DNA of 45,850 nucleotides from a virus: positions 1 to 45,850 of IMG/VR virus record IMGVR_UViG_3300037070_001164. One strand, given 5' to 3'. Below the pieces are notes generated by a model. It saw only the letters and a list, made by a program, of their open reading frames with translations, was not told the DNA's origin and ran no database searches. A program made the position numbers and the translations under genes. Positions 26,425-35,650 of the stretch are shown here, piece after piece (position 1 is the stretch's first letter; each line of letters opens with the position of its first letter).

Positions 26425-28473
26425 TCATTCCCGTTTCAGCCATTCAATAGCGGCAGCCTGCAATTCACCTCGATTGATTCCGAGCGCCTTGAATGTGGTC
26501 ATGTGGTCATGATCCGCGTATGCCTGCCCTGTGATGACGTGTTGCCATCCACGTTTTGCAAGTTCTCGGCTCCACCAATCGTCAACGCCTAGTCCAGATT
26601 CCATTTCAGTATCGATCGGTAGTTGATCAATGACGCCCAGCGCTTCCCGATTCAGCAGACAGCAGAACCACGGCAGTACAGGTGACGTCCGGCTGGTGCC
26701 TTCGCGCTGCAGCCTGGCGTTTAGCGGGTTTTTTACCGAGCAGCGACCCTGATCATTCGTGACCGGGCAGACTGAGGATATGTGATCGCCAGACAACTCG
26801 GCCAGCATCGCCGCGAGGCATCCGGGTTGCATTCGGCAATCGTTGTTGAGCAGCAGAACGTGACGACCTTGCCGCCGATCAATTCCCTGCTGAACCGCTT
26901 TCGTAAATCCAGCGTTGTGCTGATTCCAAATCACACTGTGATCAGTGCCTTTGAGTGCAGCCCTGATCTCCTGAACCGTCTCGCAACACGATCCGTTATC
27001 AACATAGCAGATATGCACAGGAACAGTTTGAGCCTTGACCGCTGCGATGCAGGACAGCGTCAACTCAACATTTTCGTGAGCGGGAATCACCACATGCACG
27101 GGCTCCTGGACATAGCCATAGACTTCCATCATTGATTGACAGGTGGCGTTGTTCCCCACGTACCTGTGAGATTTTCTGTAGCCAATATTTGGGCCGTTTC
27201 CAATTGAGCTGTTCCCTGCGACTGGCTCGAAATGATCGACAATCGAATGTGTGAAATACAGAGCGTGCCGCCCCTCTGCGGCAAGGGCATTACCTGTTGC
27301 CAGATCAAGCACACGCCGATTATGCCCGCTTGTCCTGGCCTTGCCCCCTTGCCAGTCGTGCATGAATTTCGACGTCACCAGAAACTCAGCAGTTGCTCGC
27401 GGCATGATCCATGCGACAGCCCCGATAATTCCCGGCTTTGGTGTGCGGCATAAACCGGGCTGATCTCGCGGGTAGTCAAAGCCTGACGAACACCACAGGC
27501 TGAGTAACGCAGCACCCTTTGGCCAGACGATTGACTCCAGAAACTCTTTCGATCCTGGTGGGAAGAAAGCGTCATCCTGAGCGTACAGAATCATTTCAGC
27601 GTCTGGGTTGCTCGCGAGCGTGTCGGCCAGCGTCTGCATGAAATTCTGATGAGCGCCGAACAATCCGCCTGGCCCGAGCGACTTGAATATTGACGGGGCA
27701 ATTGTTTCTGGCCGCTGAATCCACGGAACGTCAATATTCTTCAGCAGTCCGGGCTCCGCGAAACAGACCGGATTCCAGCCAGCCGCCTGACAACTCTGGA
27801 TGGACCGTTGCCATGATTCCGCCTTGCGAGGCGCGATCGTGAAACATGCGGCCCACTTCAATTCCCTTCGTGGGCCAAACGTCACCGGAGTTACTGGATA
27901 CTTCCTTTTCCTGTGGTGTCCCGGAATCGCTGACCGGCGAATCGTGTTGATCCGTGCCTTTGTGTCCGCTTCCTTTTTCTCCGCCGTGTCGATGGCCTTG
28001 TTCACGTTCTGCCGAATCCGAATCCGTGCCGCTGCGTCCTCCAGAACGCCACCGAACAGAGCATGAATCCATTTGTGTTGCGCTGCCATCCATTCGCGGG
28101 CACGAGGCAGGATCTCTTCTACGATTTCGTCAATGTGCTCACGGCACCCGGCGACTTTCCAGGAATCCATCTTCGCCGCCGTGTCCTTGCACTCCTGACA
28201 GGGCGGAACTTTCGCAGCCCTGTAAATCGCGAGCAGCTCTGTGCCTGGCCCGGCTGGTGGTGGCGACTTGCAACAGCCTGCTTTCCGTGGCCTCGGTTCG
28301 ACGTGCCGCAGAACGCCCGGCTTCGTCGTGTGGATCACTCGCACGACTGGCGGCACGTCCGGCAGAGATTCGAGCGGAGCCATGCCGTATTTCACCCGGT
28401 AGGCATTCACGGCCGACAATGGCAGCGATGCTTCACCGTCGCAGATTTGCTGTACTCTGCTGTTCATTTTCAT
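26425..28473 (-). CDS. Double-domain glycosyltransferase
   Basis: This 682-aa protein has a Cys-rich N-terminal region (about 80-135, including AGCCKSPP and PPCQECK). A first glycosyltransferase-like domain follows at about 210-450 (WAACFTIAPRKAESW, AEMILYAQDDAFFP). The C-terminal GT2 domain runs from about 459 to the end (VHVVIPAHENVELTLSC, a CYVDNGSC site, LLLNNDCRM with the DxD-like NND, and WWSRELAKRGW). It probably adds sugars to a structural protein or to host surface polymer. The ATG overlaps the stop of the Cys-rich structural gene (ATGA). Confidence 0.8.
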   Translation of the reverse strand: MKMNSRVQQICDGEASLPLSAVNAYRVKYGMAPLESLPDVPPVVRVIHTTKPGVLRHVEPRPRKAGCCKSPPPAGPGTELLAIYRAAKVPPCQECKDTAAKMDSWKVAGCREHIDEIVEEILPRAREWMAAQHKWIHALFGGVLEDAAARIRIRQNVNKAIDTAEKKEADTKARINTIRRSAIPGHHRKRKYPVTPVTFGPRRELKWAACFTIAPRKAESWQRSIQSCQAAGWNPVCFAEPGLLKNIDVPWIQRPETIAPSIFKSLGPGGLFGAHQNFMQTLADTLASNPDAEMILYAQDDAFFPPGSKEFLESIVWPKGAALLSLWCSSGFDYPRDQPGLCRTPKPGIIGAVAWIMPRATAEFLVTSKFMHDWQGGKARTSGHNRRVLDLATGNALAAEGRHALYFTHSIVDHFEPVAGNSSIGNGPNIGYRKSHRYVGNNATCQSMMEVYGYVQEPVHVVIPAHENVELTLSCIAAVKAQTVPVHICYVDNGSCCETVQEIRAALKGTDHSVIWNQHNAGFTKAVQQGIDRRQGRHVLLLNNDCRMQPGCLAAMLAELSGDHISSVCPVTNDQGRCSVKNPLNARLQREGTSRTSPVLPWFCCLLNREALGVIDQLPIDTEMESGLGVDDWWSRELAKRGWQHVITGQAYADHDHMTTFKALGINRGELQAAAIEWLKRE

Positions 28474-30257
28474 AACGTGATGTGTCCATGAAACGCCGCT
28501 TCATCGCAACAGCCATCAAGACCGTCAGCACAGGCCGAGTCTGTTTCGAATTCCACGTCCCAAATATCGTAGGCACCGCACGGAATTGTGAAGCTGAATG
28601 AATGCTGGCAAGGCGTCGTTCCCGGCCGTTCAACTCGGAACGTGCCCTGACCGTCGCAGCCGATATCGATTGAAACCCAGTAGTTTCTCGGGACGGTTGG
28701 CGTTGGATTGCAATCGTGACAGGAGATCATTCCATGCCCGACCCATCGCCATTCGCCGGCCGCTTCGTTCCCGACAAACACCAGTGACAGCGTGATGTTG
28801 ATGCACTCGAAACACAGGTTGTACGGATCGCAGCCGAGCATCGGAGCCCACTCAGTGGGACATACTTCGCAGTTCAGTTGACGGGGCACATCTTCGCAGA
28901 ATTCCAGGCACGTCCCGCCTTGTCCGCAGTCGTCTGCACATTGCTGACAGTACCCATACAGGTAATTCGTCACGCCAGCGTACAGCATGTCTGTGAGATC
29001 CTGCGTCACGGAAAACACCAACCGCGACCCGCAGTCATTTCGAACCGGGACAGGTTCAGCAAACCCGGTTATTGTCACCTGACAATCGTCGTTTTCGTCA
29101 GCGCTCAACCCAACGCTGAAATAGTCGTCACCCCATCGCCAGTTTTCAGCGTCCCAGGCGAGTGACATTTCCACCAGCTCGCCATCGAGAACACCGACAA
29201 CGCAAAGAGTTGAGCAGACGCACCGGCAGTTTCCGCAGACGTATCGCCAGCATGAGCAGCGATTGCATGAGACGCGAATGAAGTCGCCAGCGTAGTTCGT
29301 AGCTTCCAGTGCCATTCCCAGGGCGCAGAGGTTGTCACCGATCTGCAGCAAGTCGCCGGTGAAATCGCTGACCCCGATGGCATCCAGCGAAATGTAGCAA
29401 ACGCCCTCAACCTCAACGGGACTGATGTATTGCTCGTAGCCGTCAACGATGGCCTCCCATCGCAGCGTGTATTCGTTCCAGATGAAGTCAATTTGAGACT
29501 GTGCGGAAAGGTCGTAATTGTTCCCGCGACGGACGCAGAGAACTGAGCAGAACTGAGAACACGTCCCACACGCCAAGCTGAAGAAGTCTTCCGCAGGAAC
29601 GCCGTACCCGTCGATGTCCATCCAGCGATTGACGAAGGGCAGTTTCGTGAGCGTGAATTCTTCGAACGTGATTGTCCCGACGCACTCGATCAGATTGCCC
29701 GCATGATCACTGCGAATTAGGGTGATGCCCACAATCGACCAGACTGGAGGAGCCTGACAGTGAATGTCTCCGCTGTGATCAATCGCCACCTCTTCGAGAA
29801 TGGAAATGTCCGGGGCTGACAGTCTCCACTGGCAATCCGCATACCCATAGAGGGCATCGCCATAGACAACGATCTCTGCACTGATTGTGACAGTGCCAAC
29901 GCCCTCTGCCGTGAATTCGTAGAATGATCCGTTTGTTCGCGTTTCCTGAACCATCTTCCATGTACGGACTTCACAAACCGCGGTCGGGGTGTCTGGCGTG
30001 AATGTGGCACAGATCGCTTTCGGGACGCACTTGCAACAGCCATGCTGGCCAGGCGGATCGGTACATATGTTGACGAAGTTATGCCAACATGGATCACAGC
30101 AAAACGAATGATCGATGGCCCGCGGCTGATACGGATCGCAAAGGAACTCCTGCCCTCGGCTTCGTGGCGGCCCAAAGCACCAGTCAGTGCCGCGAGTGTA
30201 TCTTACTGTGGGCTCTGGAAGCGTTCGCAGTGATTGGCCGAACAGATCGATTGCCAT
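28470..30257 (-). CDS. Very Cys-rich phage structural-type protein
   Basis: The start at 30257 (MAIDLFGQSLRTLPEPTVRY) overlaps the stop of the upstream gene by 1 nt. In 595 residues I count about 49 Cys, many as CxxC groups (CWRYVCGNCRCVC, CQQCADDCGQGGTC), spread over the whole length. This suggests disulphide or metal cross-linked beta modules. It lies between tail genes and a glycosyltransferase, so it may be a virion surface or baseplate protein. No known family is recognised, and Cys-rich virion proteins of this size are unusual. Confidence 0.6.
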   Translation of the reverse strand: MAIDLFGQSLRTLPEPTVRYTRGTDWCFGPPRSRGQEFLCDPYQPRAIDHSFCCDPCWHNFVNICTDPPGQHGCCKCVPKAICATFTPDTPTAVCEVRTWKMVQETRTNGSFYEFTAEGVGTVTISAEIVVYGDALYGYADCQWRLSAPDISILEEVAIDHSGDIHCQAPPVWSIVGITLIRSDHAGNLIECVGTITFEEFTLTKLPFVNRWMDIDGYGVPAEDFFSLACGTCSQFCSVLCVRRGNNYDLSAQSQIDFIWNEYTLRWEAIVDGYEQYISPVEVEGVCYISLDAIGVSDFTGDLLQIGDNLCALGMALEATNYAGDFIRVSCNRCSCWRYVCGNCRCVCSTLCVVGVLDGELVEMSLAWDAENWRWGDDYFSVGLSADENDDCQVTITGFAEPVPVRNDCGSRLVFSVTQDLTDMLYAGVTNYLYGYCQQCADDCGQGGTCLEFCEDVPRQLNCEVCPTEWAPMLGCDPYNLCFECINITLSLVFVGNEAAGEWRWVGHGMISCHDCNPTPTVPRNYWVSIDIGCDGQGTFRVERPGTTPCQHSFSFTIPCGAYDIWDVEFETDSACADGLDGCCDEAAFHGHITL

Positions 30258-31063
30258 CAGTACACCACCGCCTCCGATTCGGTGCAGTTCATCCGGATCA
30301 CTTCGTAGCGGCACGGACCCGGATCGACCGGCAGGGCGTATCGTTCAGCGGCTGAAACTTTCATTTTTATTGCGTAGCCAGTCATCAGCATCAGTAGTTC
30401 CAGGGGCACGCCAAAATGATCCGCCCCCTCAGTGCGGTCCCAGACTTCAACGACGTCGCCTTCCTGAACGCCCGAGCCGCATTGGGCTGAGATAACGATC
30501 GCTCGCACGGCAACGCACCAGCTGCCGATGCCGGGAGCGATTTCGAACGGCTGGAACACGATTGTGCTGCCGGCTCCGCCACCGCTGAAACGTCCGATTA
30601 GTCCGTTATCTGCCGCGTCGTGCGGACCAAAGACTGTGAACGGCCCACCACCCTCTTCGACCGTCCATTCATCGACCATCGGCTGATAGTCCGCGGTTCC
30701 AACTGGATACGGCGGGTCCCCCAGCATCACAACCACGCCGAAGCGATACGCCCAGCCACACTCGCCGGCAGCAATTGCGAATTGTGAGTTAAAAAGATAT
30801 TCGCCATCCGTGTCGGTCGGCTTGCTGATCGTCACGACCGTTCGGCCTCCAACAACATCAGTCCCAGTTATCTGCATACATCCATAAGCCGGGCAAGTCT
30901 CTTCCGCCGTGTTCTTCACGAACACGCGATGCGGCGAAACCTCGTCAATCGGCCTGCGCTGCGGATAGTTCTTCGACACCGCCGGCGACAACTGCGAGCG
31001 GGACAAATAATCCTGCCACAGCAGCCGTGCTTGTTCAGGTGTGAATACGCCGATTTCACTCAT
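30257..31063 (-). CDS. Tail/baseplate-region protein, unknown
   Basis: This 268-aa protein begins MSEIGVFTPEQARLLWQDYL. It contains a beta-rich middle (GCMQITGTDVVGGRTVVTISKPTDTDGEYLFNS) and several GGG turns. It lies between a tail-type gene and the Cys-rich protein, with which it shares a 1-nt stop/start overlap. There is no signal peptide. A distal-tail or baseplate role is inferred from gene order. Confidence 0.5.
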   Translation of the reverse strand: MSEIGVFTPEQARLLWQDYLSRSQLSPAVSKNYPQRRPIDEVSPHRVFVKNTAEETCPAYGCMQITGTDVVGGRTVVTISKPTDTDGEYLFNSQFAIAAGECGWAYRFGVVVMLGDPPYPVGTADYQPMVDEWTVEEGGGPFTVFGPHDAADNGLIGRFSGGGAGSTIVFQPFEIAPGIGSWCVAVRAIVISAQCGSGVQEGDVVEVWDRTEGADHFGVPLELLMLMTGYAIKMKVSAAERYALPVDPGPCRYEVIRMNCTESEAVVY

Positions 31064-31446
31064 TACGGGGCGACGATCTTAAACATGGTGACGCGCACGG
31101 GCGTGGAAGCTGTGTCTGAGTCCAGGTAAGTTGTTGCCAGCGTTGTGGCCCTGGGGAGAATTGCCACTTCTCCCGGCGGAATGTCAATCAGCCCAACAAA
31201 CGATGCAGCGACGTCATGACCCACTGAAACGATAGCCGTGGCGTGAAGATTCTCGATTCGCACCAGCGCATCGTCCGTGACGTCGCCAAGTGCGATCAGT
31301 TCGTGAGACGTCCCAACAAGCTGCGTGTTATCGCTCAGAATGTCGCTGGTCGTTTCGACTGTGACGGTCCTGTTCGGGATGAGTCGCGACAAACTGCCAT
31401 CGTCCAGCCATTCGACTTTGGTTGTAACCTTGACGGAATTTGTCAT
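31063..31446 (-). CDS. Small virion-region protein, 127 aa
   Basis: This beta-rich 127-aa protein, with MTNSVKVTTKVEWLDDGSLS at its start, includes VRIENLHATAIVSVGHD and a PPGEVAILPR segment. Both resemble short beta-sandwich phage proteins that coat or cap virion structures. It shares a 1-nt overlap with both neighbours. No family is recognised. Confidence 0.5.
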   Translation of the reverse strand: MTNSVKVTTKVEWLDDGSLSRLIPNRTVTVETTSDILSDNTQLVGTSHELIALGDVTDDALVRIENLHATAIVSVGHDVAASFVGLIDIPPGEVAILPRATTLATTYLDSDTASTPVRVTMFKIVAP

Positions 31447-32291
31447 CAGATAAGCCCCAATCCTGAGTATGCGAGTGATCCATAAACCTGCGTATGGAAG
31501 AAGTGTGCGGCGTTCGGGTCCGGCTCGCGTGTTCCGTCTATTTTGAGCAACACCGGACGCGTCACCTCTTGTCCTTTGTCATCAACGGCGCGCTGAATGA
31601 ACCCATCAACATTCTCATAGAGCCCTTCATGTCGCCATCGCTTGTACCATGCTTCCGCGTCGGTGGTGTTGGCGTATGGTTCGCGGAACTGGATCCGCGC
31701 CGTCACGTCCCATTGCTCTTGAGGGGCTCCGTATTTGAAACGGTTCTTTGCGGCATACGCAACAAGCCGAGCGGTTCCGGGCGGCCATCCCAGATAAATG
31801 TCTGAATTTGTCGCGCGGCGATACATGCGAATTGCTGCAGTGTTGACCGTCAGGAACTTCCGCCGAATCACTACCACCTGATCAGCAACGTCCATCGAAA
31901 GTCCGTCGACTTGTTCGCCGTTTACAGTAACAATCGCTGCGCCGTCGATATCGCGGTCAATTTGTTCAGTCGTTGTCGTGTCGGTCCATTCAACCTCCAC
32001 GCTGTCTGGATCTGGGGACTCTCCTTCGTAAGCAACGACAACAATCCAGAAGATTGGCCCGAGGGGCGTCGGTGTTTTTGATGTAACGAACGCAGCCAGA
32101 CCGCTGGCGTGCTGCTCTCCCATTGCTGGAAGTCCTGTTGCGTTCCAAATGGTCGTGATGTCGTCGCCGGCCTGGGCGAGAACCTGATATCCTTCCGTGA
32201 TGCTGTATTTCTGGTCGAGTGCATCAGCCTTTTCAGACGTGACTGCACCGCCAGTTTTTGACCACATCTTTGTGACATCGATCACGCTCAT
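31446..32291 (-). CDS. Tail-region protein, unknown (281 aa)
   Basis: The protein begins MSVIDVTKMWSKTGGAVTSEKA. The pattern of a short helical opening and then a beta-rich domain (WTDTTTTEQIDRDIDGAAIVTVNGEQVDG) with aromatic RFKYGAPQEQWDVTARIQF recalls tail proteins found after the tape measure. It overlaps the tape measure gene by 4 nt (ATGA). The exact position as distal tail or hub is inferred from order. Confidence 0.5.
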   Translation of the reverse strand: MSVIDVTKMWSKTGGAVTSEKADALDQKYSITEGYQVLAQAGDDITTIWNATGLPAMGEQHASGLAAFVTSKTPTPLGPIFWIVVVAYEGESPDPDSVEVEWTDTTTTEQIDRDIDGAAIVTVNGEQVDGLSMDVADQVVVIRRKFLTVNTAAIRMYRRATNSDIYLGWPPGTARLVAYAAKNRFKYGAPQEQWDVTARIQFREPYANTTDAEAWYKRWRHEGLYENVDGFIQRAVDDKGQEVTRPVLLKIDGTREPDPNAAHFFHTQVYGSLAYSGLGLI

Positions 32292-33823
32292 GTCACCGCC
32301 TCGAATTGGACGGTATTCGACGTGTTCTCAGCAACGAAGCCGAGCTTTTCGTCAGCACCTGCCGTTGCCGTGGCAATGAGCGTATTTGATTCCTGAATCT
32401 TCTGCAGAGCAATCGCCGCCTGTTGCATCCACTCCCCTTGACGGTCCACAGTGCCGCGAGTCAGCAACCGACTTTCCGATGCCGTCAACAGCGCATCACT
32501 GCTGCTGGGTTTCGTGCCGAGTTGTTTGCCCTGATTGGCCTCATCCGCTTTCTTCTGTTTGAGTTTCTCCAGGGCAGCTTCCTCGGCTGCGAATTGTCGC
32601 GCCGTTGTCTCGTCGATACCCTTGTTAATCAACTCCTGAACTTTGGCGGCTTCTTTGCCCTGCTCCAGTTCGATCCGCTGCAGTTCGAGCCGTTCGCGTT
32701 CGGAGGCTTTGATATCCTCTACCCGCTGAATTTCTCGCTGCGCATCCTCTTGCAGTTTTGCCGCGGCTCTGTCGCGATCCTCTTGTTCCTTCTGGCGTGC
32801 CCGTTCCGCGTCTTGCTGGAGCTTCTCGGCGGCTCGTGCCTGTTCCTCCTGGGCCTGCTGCTGGACCCGCTGGAGTTCCTTTTCCGCGTCCATCTTGGCT
32901 TTGATGGCGTCTCGTTCTTCCAGAAGCCGCTCAGCCTCACCGCGATCTTCTGCTGTTGTGTTACGCGACGCGTCGAGCTTGATTTGTTCCTCGCGCGTGG
33001 CCTTCAGATATTCCACTTCAAGCCGCAGGTTTTCCAGGTAATCTTCCGACTTGTCTTTGGCTTCATTGGCCGCACGGATTGCTGCGTTTTCCTGTTCACG
33101 AACTGACACCAACTTGGCGACTTCATCACGCTGCGCTTTCAGGACGGCTAGTTTTTCTTTGTCGGCGTCGAGTTGCTCCTGAGCCATCACCGCCATAGCT
33201 TTGCGTTCGCCGGTGATTTGCCATGCTTCGGCCCATTCCTCGACTTCGCGCTTGCTTTTTTCGACGTTTGCACTTGCTGTTGAAATGTCGCGGTTGAGGT
33301 CATCGAACAGTTTTTGGTGTGCCGCCCGTTTTTCTTCAGGATCACGAATCAGTTCGATGTCTTCCTTGCGGTTTGCGAAGGCATTGGCAAAGGTCTTTTG
33401 TAACTGTTTGTCCAGGTCAGCCGCGGCCTCTTTGGCGTTCTTCATCTCCCGTTCAAACTTCTCGGTTTGGAAGATAACGTCGCCGAGCGCCTTGCCGATT
33501 GCCGCGCCAATGGATGCAGCCAGAGCGACTAGCCCGAGCTTGAATGCCATTGCGCCCGCGCCGCCTTTTTGAGCCATCTCTGCAAAGTCGCCGACGCGAT
33601 CTGTTGCGGTCGCAAGATGGTTGGCAAAACTGGCAATCTCATTGTTGCCAGTCATCGCTGCAAGTGTGCCGACAAATCGCGAAGTAGTTTCAGCCCGATT
33701 GCCCATTCGCTGAAACGCATTGCCAGCCTTCGCGCCTGCCTTCTCGGCGTTCGTCGCCACGTCGGCAAGTTTGCGGCTCGCCTGGTCGTCGGCCTTAATC
33801 AGTATTTCTACTGCTTCGCTCAT
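32288..33823 (-). CDS. Tape measure protein (short)
   Basis: The start at 33823 (MSEAVEILIKADDQASRKLADV) begins the conserved part, because the longer open frame runs into the upstream gene. The N terminus resembles tail tape measure proteins. A Gly/Ala-rich hydrophobic segment at about 100-130 (KLGLVALAASIGAAIGKALGDVIF) is followed by a long Glu/Gln/Lys/Arg coiled coil (about 140-430). At 511 aa the tail length set by it would be short. The gene is preceded by tail assembly chaperones, as usual for siphoviruses. Confidence 0.75.
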   Translation of the reverse strand: MSEAVEILIKADDQASRKLADVATNAEKAGAKAGNAFQRMGNRAETTSRFVGTLAAMTGNNEIASFANHLATATDRVGDFAEMAQKGGAGAMAFKLGLVALAASIGAAIGKALGDVIFQTEKFEREMKNAKEAAADLDKQLQKTFANAFANRKEDIELIRDPEEKRAAHQKLFDDLNRDISTASANVEKSKREVEEWAEAWQITGERKAMAVMAQEQLDADKEKLAVLKAQRDEVAKLVSVREQENAAIRAANEAKDKSEDYLENLRLEVEYLKATREEQIKLDASRNTTAEDRGEAERLLEERDAIKAKMDAEKELQRVQQQAQEEQARAAEKLQQDAERARQKEQEDRDRAAAKLQEDAQREIQRVEDIKASERERLELQRIELEQGKEAAKVQELINKGIDETTARQFAAEEAALEKLKQKKADEANQGKQLGTKPSSSDALLTASESRLLTRGTVDRQGEWMQQAAIALQKIQESNTLIATATAGADEKLGFVAENTSNTVQFEAVT

Positions 33824-34121
33824 TCCTGACTTTGCCTTCTTCGCTCTCGAAGAACCGAACCGCCTCGATAAAACTGGCCGACTGATCCAGCACTCCACCT
33901 GAGATTGGAGGCAGCCCCTTGCCGAACAAATCAACCATGTCGATGGATGTGATCACCTTCTGACAGAACTCATTCGGACAACCATCGATTTGAAACAACC
34001 CACCATTGCATTCCTTGCAGCCTTCGTCCTGTCCGTCGCACACCGGACATTCGATTTCGATTCTGTCGGCTTCAGTGCTCAGGCTTTGACATTTCCCCTT
34101 TGTGCATAACCTGCACAGCAA
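33795..34121 (-). CDS. Tail assembly chaperone, frameshift extension (T domain)
   Basis: This region reads on from the upstream chaperone after a -1 slip at a run of nine A (minus strand, 34153-34161). The shifted frame is open without stops through RVAALIRGGLLCRLCTKGKC into this ORF, which lacks a ribosome binding site and starts only with TTG. The extension has a DnaJ-like four-Cys module (CPVCDGQDEGCKECNGG) and a helical end. This matches the lambda G/GT scheme between tail tube and tape measure. The stretch 34121-34160 should be added to the coding range of the fusion. Confidence 0.7.
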   Translation of the reverse strand: MLCRLCTKGKCQSLSTEADRIEIECPVCDGQDEGCKECNGGLFQIDGCPNEFCQKVITSIDMVDLFGKGLPPISGGVLDQSASFIEAVRFFESEEGKVRNERSSRNTD

Positions 34122-34132
34122 GCCGCCGCGAA

Positions 34133-34501
34133 TCAGGGCTGCGACTCTGTACTTTTTTTTTCGTCTGGTGTGATGTGCTGGTTGAACAAAACGCCCCGAA
34201 GCAATTCGCGAGCCTCATTGAATGTCAGAACGTCACGTAACGCCTCGCTGCTGAATTCGATTCCGTTCATGTTTTTCCAGCCGACGACGACACCGCCGAG
34301 CACTTCAATCGTCTGGTCAAAAAGTTCCTTCTGTGTGATGTCCGGATTGTCGTGATACAGATTCAGGACATCGCCGACCCGTTGTTGACCTCGCATTGAC
34401 TGCGACTTGGCGAAGAACGTCGGCTGAGACTCTTTCGGCTTGTCCGCGTCTGAGTCCAGAACGATCGGGTATTTTTGGCCAGGCTCAAGAAACAAGGGCA
34501 C
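34133..34501 (-). CDS. Tail assembly chaperone (G-like)
   Basis: This 122-aa protein starts MPLFLEPGQKYPIVLDSDAD. It has a helical core (LNLYHDNPDITQKELFDQTIEVLGGVVVGWKNM) typical of chaperones encoded between tube and tape measure genes. Its final codons run over an A9 slippery tract, which permits a -1 frameshift into the following ORF to make a GT-type fusion. The unshifted product ends ESQP just after the tract. It should assist tape measure and tube assembly and is absent from the mature virion. Confidence 0.7.
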   Translation of the reverse strand: MPLFLEPGQKYPIVLDSDADKPKESQPTFFAKSQSMRGQQRVGDVLNLYHDNPDITQKELFDQTIEVLGGVVVGWKNMNGIEFSSEALRDVLTFNEARELLRGVLFNQHITPDEKKSTESQP

Positions 34502-34512
34502 AGACTATCCTC

Positions 34513-34695
34513 TCAGTCAATTTCTCGTGAACACTCATCACACGCCGACACATGCACATTTTTCGGGGCCACAAAGGCAATCACCCTCAAAAGCAATCCA
34601 ACAAGCATGATGCGAAAGCGCCATGCACGCAGGCCACGAATATGGACCGTCAGATTGATTTCTCCAACTTCATTTATCTTGACATTCGTATCCAT
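34513..34695 (-). CDS. Small membrane-type phage protein, 60 aa
   Basis: The start at 34695 (MDTNVKINEVGEINLTVHIRGL) has GAGG 5 nt upstream. The central basic-hydrophobic segment (RFRIMLVGLLLRVIAFVA) would form a membrane helix, and a short tail carries a CDEC pair. Similar short Arg-hydrophobic proteins occur in many siphophages between tail genes, with no known function. Confidence 0.55.
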   Translation of the reverse strand: MDTNVKINEVGEINLTVHIRGLRAWRFRIMLVGLLLRVIAFVAPKNVHVSACDECSREID

Positions 34696-34702
34696 AGGAG
34701 CC

Positions 34703-35641
34703 TCAGTCAAAAGTGATCGTGAGTTCTGTATCAACTGCGCTTCCAGTCGTCGCCAGCCATGTCACGTCGTCCGTCAGCATGTTGTTCCGATTGCCCTGCT
34801 GTTTGTTTTCCAGCTGAGCTTTCGGGGCTGCGAATACGATTGATGAACCTGACGCGCCGATCGTGACAGACAAGGCGTACGGCAGACTGCTCAGCCAGTG
34901 CGCGTCACGGTCCTGAGTGGCGACCAGATACGATTCAGGATCTGCAGTGATGACGGGGGCGCGATCTGTGACCAGTGCCGAGACGTAGCCGGTCCTGTCT
35001 GTCGCGTGAACATTCTCTCGCATGATGACCTGATTGCCTGCGTCGATTTCAATTTTCGACGTTATGAGCGCAACGGAATTCCATGTTGCGGCACCAACTG
35101 CAAAACGCATCGGCAGCGTGGTGGGATACGTCGGGGCAATGATAGCCGTGTCAGTTTCGTTCGTTGCATATTTGCCGGTGAAAGTGAACTCGATATACCC
35201 CACCTTGCCGGTATTCAAAACGACTTTGAACGTGCCCATCGCTCCGGACAACATCGCCCGTTTTCCGTCCTTGTAGTGGCCGATGGTGATTGTTTTGACG
35301 TTGCTGCCTGGCCCTTCTGTGGTCGGGGAAAAGATGAACGGGGCAGAACCTCCATTGACAACCCAGCCGCACGCCGGAAGCAGCACGCTCGCCCAGGCAG
35401 GCAGGGCTGATCCGTCATAGGACAGCTCGTGCTTCAGTTTGCACGTTCCCATCATCCCCTCTGGAATGCTGGGGAGCCAGTTGAATCCACCTTGTCCCTC
35501 GCGCCGAGTCATGCCGACAGACGGCTGAATCTCAAAGTCCAACGCGTTGTAAACACCTTCCGCAGTCGTCAGCGATTCGGCGGTTCCGACCGTTCCTTCA
35601 ACCTTGGCGGCAAAGACAGATTTTCGTCGAAGTAGTGGCAT
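34703..35641 (-). CDS. Major tail tube-like protein
   Basis: This 312-aa protein starts MPLLRRKSVFAAKVEGTVGTAESLTTAEG, a usual opening for tail tube proteins (FAAKVE..G..E.LT). The remainder is beta-rich with repeated sandwich strands, a GTFKVVLNTGKVGYIEFTFTGKY stretch and an end VDTELTITFD. It is placed between tail completion genes and the tail chaperone, which is the standard position. Multiple copies would form the tail tube. Confidence 0.75.
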   Translation of the reverse strand: MPLLRRKSVFAAKVEGTVGTAESLTTAEGVYNALDFEIQPSVGMTRREGQGGFNWLPSIPEGMMGTCKLKHELSYDGSALPAWASVLLPACGWVVNGGSAPFIFSPTTEGPGSNVKTITIGHYKDGKRAMLSGAMGTFKVVLNTGKVGYIEFTFTGKYATNETDTAIIAPTYPTTLPMRFAVGAATWNSVALITSKIEIDAGNQVIMRENVHATDRTGYVSALVTDRAPVITADPESYLVATQDRDAHWLSSLPYALSVTIGASGSSIVFAAPKAQLENKQQGNRNNMLTDDVTWLATTGSAVDTELTITFD

Positions 35642-35650
35642 TGTGTTTTC

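Noticed and set aside
32423-33106. 227-aa hydrophobic plus-strand frame
   Set aside because: It is the antisense of the Glu/Lys/Arg coiled coil of the tape measure gene, which automatically yields Leu/Phe-rich shadow sequence.
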